Origin: Clostridia bacterium
GTDB lineage: Bacteria > Bacillota > Clostridia > Oscillospirales > CAG-272
Reading direction: 5' to 3'
DNA: 8,084 bases
Assembly: GCA_017453085.1 (NCBI GenBank)
Contig: JAFTKV010000242.1
Span: forward strand, 1 to 8,084
Shown: piece after piece, positions 1 through 6,222 of the stretch
Position numbering within the stretch: position 1 is the first letter of the stretch
Layout: each line of letters starts with the position of its first letter
The notes under the pieces: model-generated
Database searches by the model: none
What the model was told of the DNA's origin: nothing
The model's input: the letters and a program-made list of their open reading frames with translations, nothing else
Program-made: the position numbers and the translations under genes

Positions 1-763
1 GATCCTCTCGCATAGTCTTGCCGCTGACGCCGTAATTGATGATCACGAAGTCCTTCCACAGGATTCGCTGGAGGATTGCAGGATAAGAGCAATACGTACC
101 GTTGGCACAGCCGTAGCCCTCGGTGATACTGTCGCCCACGCATGCAACGGTGATCAGATCAGCAGAGTCCCGCTTGGAGTAATCTGCAGCAATGCTCACA
201 GCCTTGCTGTTCTGAGCGGCAAACTCCGCATAGAGTGCGTCCAGTGCGTGATAGGTAGCTGCAGCAGATCCGCCGTTGACACAGAGCTTACCGCCGTTCA
301 TAGCGATCCGATAAGCGTATGCGTTGGAGGCAACCGATGCGTTATCGGTAGACTGAGAGCGGGAGGTCATACCGATCAGAATCTCGTGCTCGGATTCTGC
401 TTCCGTATCGGGGACAACAGAAACCGTAACGCCGGTCATCTTCTGCAGAACGGTTGCCAGCTCTACTGCGATCAATTTGTCATAATGGGTTTCGCCGTAG
501 TCGAAGCTGTCCCGATAGGTCTTCTTCACCCGTGCAAATTCATCGGGAGCGTACACGATCTTATACTCAGAAAGTGCAACACCGCCCAGCGTAATGCTGT
601 CGTAGGTGGCATCCTTGGGATCGGTAGGAGTGGTTACGGGAGCGTCGGTGACCATAGGGGTAGTCTCTGCGGTCGTGGTTGCCGCATCGCTGTCCGAGCA
701 TGCGGTAAAGGTGGGCAAGAGCAGCATTGCGCCTGCCATCAGAAGTGCCAATAGACGTTTCAT
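1..763 (-). CDS. Lipoprotein with GH67N-like domain and SGNH/GDSL hydrolase domain, C-terminus beyond window
   Basis: The first 254 residues are present; the gene continues past the left edge. Residues 1-22 are a lipoprotein signal peptide (MKR, a hydrophobic core, then FTAC with Cys22 as the lipidation site), so the protein is probably anchored on the outer face of the membrane. A Thr/Pro/Asp-rich linker follows to about residue 56. Residues about 57-200 resemble the non-catalytic N-terminal domain of alpha-glucuronidase-type enzymes: an alpha/beta fold with LQKMTGV, EILIGMTSR and LCVNGGSAAATYHALDALY-like stretches. From about 203 an SGNH hydrolase begins with VGDSITEGYG (nucleophile Ser212) and then NYGVSGKT, the block II glycine region. 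The block V Asp/His lie outside the window. A carbohydrate esterase that removes acyl groups from plant or host glycans is the likely role, which is inference. An AAAGGA ribosome site precedes the ATG, and a promoter lies at 840-868. Confidence 0.85.
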   Translation of the reverse strand, partial: MKRLLALLMAGAMLLLPTFTACSDSDAATTTAETTPMVTDAPVTTPTDPKDATYDSITLGGVALSEYKIVYAPDEFARVKKTYRDSFDYGETHYDKLIAVELATVLQKMTGVTVSVVPDTEAESEHEILIGMTSRSQSTDNASVASNAYAYRIAMNGGKLCVNGGSAAATYHALDALYAEFAAQNSKAVSIAADYSKRDSADLITVACVGDSITEGYGCANGTYCSYPAILQRILWKDFVIINYGVSGKTMRED

Positions 764-839
764 AGAGTGTTTCCTTTCCATTGATGCAGTCAGAAGCCGA
801 CCGTGCAGCCGAAATCCCACCGCAGTACTTTTTGATATG

Positions 840-868
840 ATTATAACACACGCTATCCGATTTTGCAA
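840..868 (-). promoter_or_regulatory. Sigma-A promoter of the lipoprotein gene
   Basis: Read on the minus strand, TTGCAA (863-868) is followed by a 17-bp spacer and a perfect TATAAT (840-845). Transcription should start near 833, giving a leader of about 70 nt before the ATG at 763. I saw no riboswitch-like fold in that leader. The call rests on sequence match and position only. Confidence 0.75.
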
Positions 869-924
869 TACGCTTTCGATTGTTTGGCATTTTTTAACAA
901 TGTACCTGTCCCTGCAAACATTGG

Positions 925-1239
925 TCAGTCCGCATCCTCTTCAAGTGCCTCCAAGAGAAAGCTGACCGGGCGAAAGCCGTCATTGCAGGAGATCATGGCA
1001 GATTTGGGATTCTTCATCCAGCCGTCGTAGAAATCTCCGCCGCCGTGGGAGAGGGTCATCACGAAGGCAGACATGGTCTCCCATGCGCTGTCGCACATTC
1101 CATCGGGCTTTTTCCAGCCGTTTGCAACAAACACCTGTCCTTCGGTCATATCACATGCGTGCTCAATGGGGTTTTCAAAGAGTGCCATCAGATCGGTATA
1201 GCACGCCATTCGCATAACGGTAATTTTTACTTTTTTCAT
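925..1239 (-). CDS. TIGR04076 family protein
   Basis: A 104-residue soluble protein with no signal peptide or membrane segment. It begins MKKVKITVMR and carries the family's Cys-rich layout: Cys29, Cys49 (GMCDSAW), and Cys85 in SCNDGFRPVSFLLE, which matches the family's C-terminal C-x-DG-x-RPV block. The family is widespread in anaerobes and has no established function. The spaced cysteines suggest metal or cofactor binding, which is inference. The reading frame extends upstream to 1314, but the ATG at 1237-1239 is preferred: AGGGG sits 8 nt before it, and the upstream extension overlaps the promoter at 1294-1322. No convincing terminator follows the stop, so some read-through into the lipoprotein gene is possible. 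The neighbour across the bidirectional promoter is a metallophosphoesterase. Confidence 0.82.
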   Translation of the reverse strand: MKKVKITVMRMACYTDLMALFENPIEHACDMTEGQVFVANGWKKPDGMCDSAWETMSAFVMTLSHGGGDFYDGWMKNPKSAMISCNDGFRPVSFLLEALEEDAD

Positions 1240-1262
1240 TCGGATATCCCCTGCTTTCGCTA

Positions 1263-1291
1263 TTGCATTGTGGATGCTTTTGTGGTATACT
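1263..1291 (+). promoter_or_regulatory. Sigma-A promoter of the metallophosphoesterase-GH16 pair
   Basis: TTGCAT (1263-1268), a 17-bp spacer, then TATACT (1286-1291). The predicted start is near 1298, about 70 nt ahead of the ATG at 1369. Its -10 box lies 2 bp from the -10 box of the leftward promoter, so the two polymerase sites overlap and should not be occupied together. Confidence 0.65.
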
Positions 1292-1293
1292 TT

Positions 1294-1322
1294 ATTATAC
1301 TGAACGATCGTCATCCTGTCAA
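1294..1322 (-). promoter_or_regulatory. Full-consensus sigma-A promoter of the TIGR04076 gene
   Basis: On the minus strand this reads TTGACA (1317-1322), a 17-bp spacer, then TATAAT (1294-1299), matching the consensus in both boxes. The predicted start is near 1287, with a leader of about 48 nt to the ATG at 1239. It faces the rightward promoter at 1263-1291. Confidence 0.8.
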
Positions 1323-1368
1323 GAGGGTCGGTCCCTCCGGCAAATCATTCTTCCCTTTTGAGGTACTT

Positions 1369-2502
1369 ATGAACGCATTCCGACTTCTTCTCATCCCCGT
1401 GATCCTTGCCATCGCGCTGTATTTTTATTTTTTCCTGCGGCGGATGCTGCAAACCTTCGGCGCACCTGTGAATAAGCGACCGCTGCAGATCGGCATCGGT
1501 GCAGTCTCGCTGCTGCTGGGCTGGTTCTCCTCCGATATTATGGGAGATGCTGCCGTTGTCGTCCTGCACGTGTTCATGCTGGCCGTTCTGATGCATCCCA
1601 TTCATTTTGCAATGCGGAAGATCTTCTCCAAGCGAAGCGAGAAGACCTTGGGCGTTTGGAAAAAGATCTACGGCAGCGGAGCTATCCCGATCCTGCTGTC
1701 CGCGCTGCTTTTAGTGAGCGGCTACTTCAATCTGCACAACGTGGTGCAGACAAGCTACACCGTCCACACCGACAAGGACATCCGCGATGGGGGCTACCGC
1801 ATTGCGCTGATCGCCGACGTGCACTTCGGCGTTTCGCTGGATTATAACGAGCTTTTGGAAAAATGCCAAGAGATCAACACTACAAAGCCGGATATCGTGA
1901 TCCTGTGCGGAGACATCATCGACGGCTCCACCACGGACGAGCAGATGAATGAGGTCTATCGCGCGCTCGGCACGCTGAAAAGCGAGTTTGGAACCTACTA
2001 CGTCCACGGCAACCACGACAGACCCTTTTCCTACGACAGCTACACCTACACCTATGACGATCAGATCCGTGCCATGAAAGAAAACGGCATCATCGTTCTG
2101 CAGGACGACGTAGTGCAGATCACCGACGATTTCGTTTTGGTGGGCCGCGAGGACAGAAGCGCAGACCGCTTCGGCTACGGCAAGCGGGCAAGTCTTACCG
2201 AGCTGTTTGACAAGGTGGACACCACCGATTTCGTGCTGACGCTGGATCATCAGCCTAACGAATACGCCGAAAACGGCAAGATCGGCACCGATCTGCTGCT
2301 GTCGGGACATACCCACGGCGGTCAGCTCTTCCCATTGAACCTGCTGATGAAGATCATTCCCTTCAACGACGGCGTGTACGGTCGCTATGAAATCGACGCC
2401 GACACCACCGCGATCATCACGTCGGGCTTTGCGGGATGGAATTATCCCGTGAAGACCGCAGCGCCCGCCGAGTACGTCATCATTGACGTGGTGGGAAAAT
2501 AA
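1369..2502 (+). CDS. Membrane-anchored calcineurin-like metallophosphoesterase (YkuE/YaeI type)
   Basis: A 377-residue protein. Hydrophobic segments at about 4-24, 39-54, 59-80 and 104-121 give an N-terminal membrane region. A catalytic domain follows from about 143. All dimetal motifs are present: IADVHFG (Asp150, His152), LCGDIIDG (Asp182), VHGNHD (Asn215, His216), TLDHQP (His294) and SGHTHGGQ (His314, His316). The ending SGFAGWNYPVKTAAPAEYVII is typical of the YkuE branch. Members hydrolyse phosphoester or pyrophosphate bonds, and some act on lipid-linked substrates; the substrate here is unknown. The frame is open back to 1045, but the ATG at 1369 follows GAGG (1360-1363), and the upstream part lies across a promoter and the opposite-strand TIGR04076 gene. 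The GH16 gene starts 20 nt after the stop, so the two are probably co-transcribed. Confidence 0.9.
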   Translation: MNAFRLLLIPVILAIALYFYFFLRRMLQTFGAPVNKRPLQIGIGAVSLLLGWFSSDIMGDAAVVVLHVFMLAVLMHPIHFAMRKIFSKRSEKTLGVWKKIYGSGAIPILLSALLLVSGYFNLHNVVQTSYTVHTDKDIRDGGYRIALIADVHFGVSLDYNELLEKCQEINTTKPDIVILCGDIIDGSTTDEQMNEVYRALGTLKSEFGTYYVHGNHDRPFSYDSYTYTYDDQIRAMKENGIIVLQDDVVQITDDFVLVGREDRSADRFGYGKRASLTELFDKVDTTDFVLTLDHQPNEYAENGKIGTDLLLSGHTHGGQLFPLNLLMKIIPFNDGVYGRYEIDADTTAIITSGFAGWNYPVKTAAPAEYVIIDVVGK

Positions 2503-2522
2503 ATCAAAAGCGAGGAATCTAT

Positions 2523-3233
2523 ATGCACGGCACCATCACCGTAAACGGAATTCACTACGCCCTCACCTTTGAGGACAATTTCGAGGGCGATCGACTGGAC
2601 GAGACGAAATGGGCACTTGCCCCGGAGTGTCAGAGACAGGACGTGGGCGGCTATTGGCGGGACTCCATGACCGAGATTCGGGACAGTAAGCTGATCCTCT
2701 CCGCAACAATTGACGAGGACGGCACGCCGATCTCGGGTGCCATCCGTTCCAAAGGCATGTTTGAGCAAGCATTCGGCTATTTTGAATGTCGGATGAAGTT
2801 CCACAAGACCACGGGCTTTTGGGGCGCGTTCTGGATGATGTGCGGCGAGGTCTGCAAGATCGACGGCTCAGCTGAGTCGGGCGTGGAGATCGACATCATC
2901 GAGTCGGGCTACCGGAACAAAGGCGCGGTCAATCACGCACTCCATTGGGACGGATACTGCGAAGCACACAAGCAGCTTGCTTACATCATCCCCGACGAGG
3001 GGCAGTACGACGGCGAGTTCCACACCTACGCCCTCCAATGGACGAAAGAGGCATACGTCTTTTTCATCGACGGCAGAGAAACCTGGCGCACGTCCGAGTG
3101 CGGTATCTGTGACAAGCCGGGCTATCTGAAGATCTCCACCGAGTTCGGCACTTGGGCTTCCCCTATCGTAAAGGAGGAGCTGCCCGATTGCGTGGAAGTG
3201 GACTGGGTACGGGTATATCAAGAAGTGGAATAA
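2523..3233 (+). CDS. Glycoside hydrolase family 16 protein without signal peptide
   Basis: A 236-residue, single-domain GH16 protein (beta-1,3 / beta-1,3-1,4-glucanase superfamily). The catalytic motif VEIDIIES gives Glu122 as likely nucleophile, Asp124 as helper and Glu127 as acid/base. Other family marks are LTFEDNF and LDETKW near the N-terminus, GAIRSKGMFEQAFGYFECRMK at about 72-92 (truncated here as a guide), FHTYALQW, and the closing VDWVRVYQ. The protein starts directly on the catalytic fold, with no signal peptide, anchor or carbohydrate-binding module. The start is firm: GAGG lies 7 nt before the ATG, an in-frame TGA sits at 2484-2486, and no start codon lies between them. It should therefore act in the cytoplasm, perhaps on imported oligosaccharides (inference). 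The exact substrate cannot be told from sequence. It lies 20 nt after the metallophosphoesterase. Confidence 0.9.
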   Translation: MHGTITVNGIHYALTFEDNFEGDRLDETKWALAPECQRQDVGGYWRDSMTEIRDSKLILSATIDEDGTPISGAIRSKGMFEQAFGYFECRMKFHKTTGFWGAFWMMCGEVCKIDGSAESGVEIDIIESGYRNKGAVNHALHWDGYCEAHKQLAYIIPDEGQYDGEFHTYALQWTKEAYVFFIDGRETWRTSECGICDKPGYLKISTEFGTWASPIVKEELPDCVEVDWVRVYQEVE

Positions 3234-3240
3234 CAAACGA

Positions 3241-3279
3241 AACCTGCAAGAATTTGCTTCTTGCAGGTTCATTTTTATT
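3241..3279. terminator. Bidirectional intrinsic terminator between GH16 and flavodiiron genes
   Basis: A perfect 12-bp inverted repeat (AACCTGCAAGAA at 3241-3252, its complement at 3258-3269) encloses a 5-nt loop. On the plus strand it is followed by CATTTTTATT. On the minus strand it is followed by the T-rich TCGTTTGTTATT. It lies 7 nt after the GH16 stop and 5 nt after the flavodiiron stop, so it can end both converging transcripts. The plus-strand U tract is the better one. Confidence 0.88.
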
Positions 3280-4597
3280 GAATTTCTTCGAAGAAAGAGG
3301 CAGGACGTTTGCAAAGAGGACAGGTGAAATCCTCGGGGAGCGACTGCCCCTCGTAGACGTAGCCGCAGATCTTGCAGGCGTATTTCTTCCCTGCCGTCTG
3401 TGCTTCCTCAGCGGGGGCAGTGGGCTCGTCCGCTTCGACCTTCAATCCGCACAATGCGGCAGCCAGATCGGCAATCTGCTGACGGTTTGCATCGTTCATT
3501 GCAGATTGGATGGTGACCACGGGATCAAGATAGGTAAGGTTCTTGCACTTTTCCAGCATTCCCTTCATCACCTTGGCAGCCATCGGTGCCCAGCTTCCGT
3601 TTTCCATGAGACCAACGGTACGGTTCTGGAAATTGCGCTCGGTCAGCTTGTTGATGAACTCACGCATATAAGGGAAGATCTCTGCGTTATAAGTGGTGGT
3701 TGCAAGCACAAGGCGATCGTAACGGAAGGCATCCTCCACCGCCTCGTGAATATCGGAGCGGGCAAGATCGCAAACCGTGACCTTGGGACAGCCGTTCTTC
3801 TCCAGCGTCTCGGCCAGCAGCTCTACTGCCTTCTTGGTGTTACCGTAGACCGAGGTGTAGGCGATCATCACGCCCTCGTTCTCGGGCTTGTAGGAGGACC
3901 AGATATCGTACAGCTTCAAATAGCAGCTGAGATTTTCGGTCAGGATAGGGCCGTGGAGGGGGCAGATCTTCCGGATATCCAGCTTGGCTGCCTTTTTGAG
4001 AAGGCTCTGTACCTGCTGACCGTATTTGCCCACGATGCCGAAATAATAGCGGCGAGCCTCGCAAGCCCATGCTTCCTCAACGTCCAGCGCGCCGAATTTA
4101 CCGAATCCGTCTGCGGAAAACAGAACCTTATCGGTGCTGTCGTAGGTCACGATGACCTCGGGCCAGTGTACCATGGGCGCGGTGACGAAGGTCAGGGTAT
4201 GCTTACCCAGCGGGAGAGTGTCCCCCTCTCCTACCACGATGCGGCGATCGGCGTAATCGGTGCCGAAAAAGTTCTTCATCATCGCAAAGGCTTTTGTGGA
4301 AGAGACCACGGTCACCGAGGGATATGCCTGCATAAAGCGATGGATGTTGGCGGAATGATCGGGCTCCATATGCTGCACCACAAGATAATCAGGCGTGCGT
4401 CCGTTCAGTGCAGCACGGATATTTTCCGTCCACTCGTCAAAGAAACGGATATCCACCGTATCCATGATGGCAATCTTCTCGTCCAGGATAGCGTAGGAAT
4501 TGTACGCCATACCGTTCGGCACGTCGTACTGTCCTTCAAACAGGTCGATATCGTGGTCGTTGACGCCAATGTATAAGATGTCGTTTGTAATCTTCAT
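3275..4597 (-). CDS. Flavodiiron protein (FprA-type) with C-terminal rubredoxin domain
   Basis: A 440-residue cytosolic oxygen and/or nitric oxide reductase. Residues 1-240 form the metallo-beta-lactamase-like diiron domain with the full ligand set: H76-M-E78-P-D80-H81, His144, Asp163 and His215. Residues about 243-385 are a flavodoxin domain with the FMN phosphate loop TSVYGNT (248-254) and the WAPM and TTTYN loops. After a Pro/Glu/Ala linker, residues 406-437 are a short rubrerythrin-type rubredoxin with CKIC (Cys408, Cys411) and CPLC (Cys426, Cys429). The fused rubredoxin should pass electrons to FMN and then to the diiron site, reducing O2 to water or NO to N2O. Which is preferred cannot be told from sequence. 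It is the last gene of the redox operon, 22 nt after the superoxide reductase, with GAGGAG before its ATG. Members with this fused rubredoxin are known in anaerobes. Confidence 0.95.
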   Translation of the reverse strand: MKITNDILYIGVNDHDIDLFEGQYDVPNGMAYNSYAILDEKIAIMDTVDIRFFDEWTENIRAALNGRTPDYLVVQHMEPDHSANIHRFMQAYPSVTVVSSTKAFAMMKNFFGTDYADRRIVVGEGDTLPLGKHTLTFVTAPMVHWPEVIVTYDSTDKVLFSADGFGKFGALDVEEAWACEARRYYFGIVGKYGQQVQSLLKKAAKLDIRKICPLHGPILTENLSCYLKLYDIWSSYKPENEGVMIAYTSVYGNTKKAVELLAETLEKNGCPKVTVCDLARSDIHEAVEDAFRYDRLVLATTTYNAEIFPYMREFINKLTERNFQNRTVGLMENGSWAPMAAKVMKGMLEKCKNLTYLDPVVTIQSAMNDANRQQIADLAAALCGLKVEADEPTAPAEEAQTAGKKYACKICGYVYEGQSLPEDFTCPLCKRPASFFEEIQ

Positions 4598-4619
4598 CGG
4601 TTACTCCTCGGATGAACGC

Positions 4620-5249
4620 TTAGCCTGCGGTATGTCCCATCAAAATGTCGGAGATGATCTCCAGCACCTTATCGTGGCAGCCGCCGCATCCGGTAGAGCA
4701 GTTGGTGGAATCCTTGATCTTTTCAAAGATCGCCAGCGCATCACCCAGATTTTCGTTCTCATGGAGAGCGTTTTCGATATCAAAATAAGTGACGCGATTG
4801 CAGAAGCAAACGGTGTAGTTCTCACTTGTGGTCTTGGGAGCCTCTGTGTGCTCGACCTCAGGTGCAACCTCAGCGCTTGCCATCCACAGACCGTGGAGAT
4901 TGCAGTAGGCGTAAACGGCGATGGGCTTCTCGTTCAGCAGGAGGAAGCTGGCGGTGGGAATCTTGCCAACCGTCAGGTGCTTGCGATAAACGCCCTTATC
5001 GGTGAGCAGGCAGACCCACTCGATATGATGCTCCTCGGTCATAGGATGCATAACTTCGCCGATCTGTACCCAAACCCGCTTTTCGTTTACGCGAACAGAG
5101 GGGATATGCTTTTCAGCAGACGCTTCGGTAGTACCGGGGTAAAGACGCTCCATCTTCTGTCCGCAGCACATTACGGGAACACCCGCATCGTTGATCTTCT
5201 CTACAATATTGCCGCAATGAGGGCATTTGAAAAATTTCAGTTCGGTCAT
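4620..5249 (-). CDS. Superoxide reductase (desulfoferrodoxin type) fused to a BFD-like [2Fe-2S] domain
   Basis: A 209-residue, three-part cytosolic protein. Residues 1-36 are a desulforedoxin-like domain with Cys9, Cys12, Cys28 and Cys29 for the Fe(Cys)4 centre. Residues 37-128 are the superoxide reductase domain: EKH (Glu46, Lys47, His48), HPMTEEHHIEW (His68, His74) and CNLHG (Cys116, His119) supply the Fe(His)4Cys active centre with its usual Glu/Lys pair. After an Ala/Glu/Thr linker, residues 146-203 match the bacterioferritin-associated ferredoxin fold: VCFCNRVTYFDIENAL (Cys148, Cys150) and CSTGCGGC (Cys188, Cys191, with an extra Cys184). The enzyme reduces superoxide to H2O2 without forming O2. 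The BFD part probably brings in electrons (inference). It has a strong AAGGAGA site and may have its own weak promoter in the 63-nt gap after trxB. A usual desulfoferrodoxin is about 125 residues; the excess is the BFD domain. Confidence 0.92.
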   Translation of the reverse strand: MTELKFFKCPHCGNIVEKINDAGVPVMCCGQKMERLYPGTTEASAEKHIPSVRVNEKRVWVQIGEVMHPMTEEHHIEWVCLLTDKGVYRKHLTVGKIPTASFLLLNEKPIAVYAYCNLHGLWMASAEVAPEVEHTEAPKTTSENYTVCFCNRVTYFDIENALHENENLGDALAIFEKIKDSTNCSTGCGGCHDKVLEIISDILMGHTAG

Positions 5250-5276
5250 AATAGGAATCTCCTTCCAAATAATGAA

Positions 5277-5304
5277 TTTATATAGATTTATTAAATGAGA
5301 ACAA
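5277..5304 (-). promoter_or_regulatory. Possible weak internal promoter before the superoxide reductase gene
   Basis: In the AT-rich gap between trxB and the superoxide reductase gene, the minus strand reads TTGTTC (5299-5304), a 16-bp spacer, then TATAAA (5277-5282). The -35 box is poor, so this is a guess based on the -10 box, the AT-rich setting and the unusually long gap compared with the other junctions of this operon. Confidence 0.35.
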
Positions 5305-5312
5305 GGGTACGG

Positions 5313-6221
5313 TCAAAGATACTTCTCGACCATGTCAGCCGCAACGGCACCGTCTGCTGCAGCGGTGATCACCTGCCGCAGCTCCTTGGTGCGCAGGTCT
5401 CCTGCGGCAAATACGCCGGGCAGATTCGTCCTCGTGTCTTCGCCGGCGATGACGTAGCCATGCTCGTCCAGCTCGATCTGTCCCTGCAAGAAAGAGGTTG
5501 CGGGCTGCCGTCCAATGCTGATAAACACGCCGTCGCAGAAGCGCTCGGTCTGCTCGCCGGTCTGCGTGTTTTCCAGAACCACGCCGGTGACCGTCTTTTC
5601 GGAAAGAATGTGTGCTACGCGGCTGTTCCAGCAAAATTCCACGTTTTCGGCTTGCATCAGCGGCTCGTGATAGATCTTGGTAGCCCGCAGACTGTCCCGT
5701 CTGTGGACGAGGATCACCTTTTTTACTACGCGGGAGAGGTAGAGTGCATCTGCCGCCGCGCTGTTGCCGCCGCCCACCAGCACCACCGTCTTGTCCTTAT
5801 AGAAACGGCCGTCGCAATGGGCGCAGTAGTGAACGCCCCGACCGATGAGGGCTTCCTCTTCGGCAAGTCCCAGCCGTCTGGGGTCGGCACCGGTGGCAAG
5901 GATCACGGTTTTCGCAAAGAAATCGCCGTTCCAGGTCTCGATCCGCTTGGGCTCGGCGGTAAGATCTACTGCCGTGACCTCGGTATACTCTGTCTTTGCG
6001 CCGAAATGCTCTGCCCTCTCCTGCATCTGCATACCGAGGGTAAAGCCGTCGATGGAGGCGATGCCGGGATAGTTCTCGATCTCACCGGTCAAGGTCATTT
6101 GTCCGCCTGCAGCCATCCGCTCCAGCACGAGGACGGATAGTCCCGCTCTTGCGGCGTAGAGTGCGGCGGTATAGCCAGCAGGGCCTCCGCCGATAATGAT
6201 CGTATCGAAGATCTGACTCAT
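5313..6221 (-). CDS. trxB: Thioredoxin reductase
   Basis: A 302-residue FAD- and NAD(P)H-dependent reductase that recycles thioredoxin in the cytoplasm. The FAD site is IIIGGGPAGYTAA (8-20) with FAAGDLR (271-277). The nucleotide-binding domain shows VGGGNSAAADA (149-159) and HRRDSLRA (173-180), whose paired arginines favour NADPH. The redox pair is Cys133/Cys136 in CAHCDG; most relatives carry CATCDG, so His replaces Thr between the cysteines. The frame opens at 6242, but the ATG at 6219-6221 is chosen: GAGGG lies 5 nt before it, the protein then starts just ahead of the FAD strand, and the longer form would overlap trxA by 20 bp. The trxA stop is 1 nt away, so the genes are probably translationally coupled. 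Confidence 0.94.
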   Translation of the reverse strand: MSQIFDTIIIGGGPAGYTAALYAARAGLSVLVLERMAAGGQMTLTGEIENYPGIASIDGFTLGMQMQERAEHFGAKTEYTEVTAVDLTAEPKRIETWNGDFFAKTVILATGADPRRLGLAEEEALIGRGVHYCAHCDGRFYKDKTVVLVGGGNSAAADALYLSRVVKKVILVHRRDSLRATKIYHEPLMQAENVEFCWNSRVAHILSEKTVTGVVLENTQTGEQTERFCDGVFISIGRQPATSFLQGQIELDEHGYVIAGEDTRTNLPGVFAAGDLRTKELRQVITAAADGAVAADMVEKYL

Positions 6222-6222
6222 C

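Noticed and set aside
248..754. A 168-codon plus-strand open frame
   Set aside because: It is antisense to the lipoprotein gene, which has a promoter, ribosome site, signal peptide and SGNH motif.
894..900. TTAACAA, considered as a Rex redox-regulator site near the lipoprotein promoter
   Set aside because: Only one half-site is present; the matching half is missing at the required spacing.
897..923. Small inverted repeat (CAATGT with ACATTG) after the TIGR04076 stop, considered as a terminator
   Set aside because: The loop is 14 nt, the stem is short and AT-rich, and the following minus-strand run is A-rich, not U-rich.
1045..1368. A 108-codon N-terminal extension of the metallophosphoesterase frame
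   Set aside because: It runs antisense to the TIGR04076 gene and across both promoters. The ATG at 1369 has its own ribosome site and begins a normal membrane segment.
3152..4576. A 474-codon plus-strand open frame opposite the flavodiiron gene
   Set aside because: It overlaps the end of GH16 and crosses the terminator at 3241-3269. Its translation shows no family features, while the opposite strand has every flavodiiron ligand. It is a by-product of codon bias.
5295..6140. A 281-codon plus-strand open frame opposite trxB
   Set aside because: No recognisable product and no ribosome site; the minus strand encodes a complete thioredoxin reductase.
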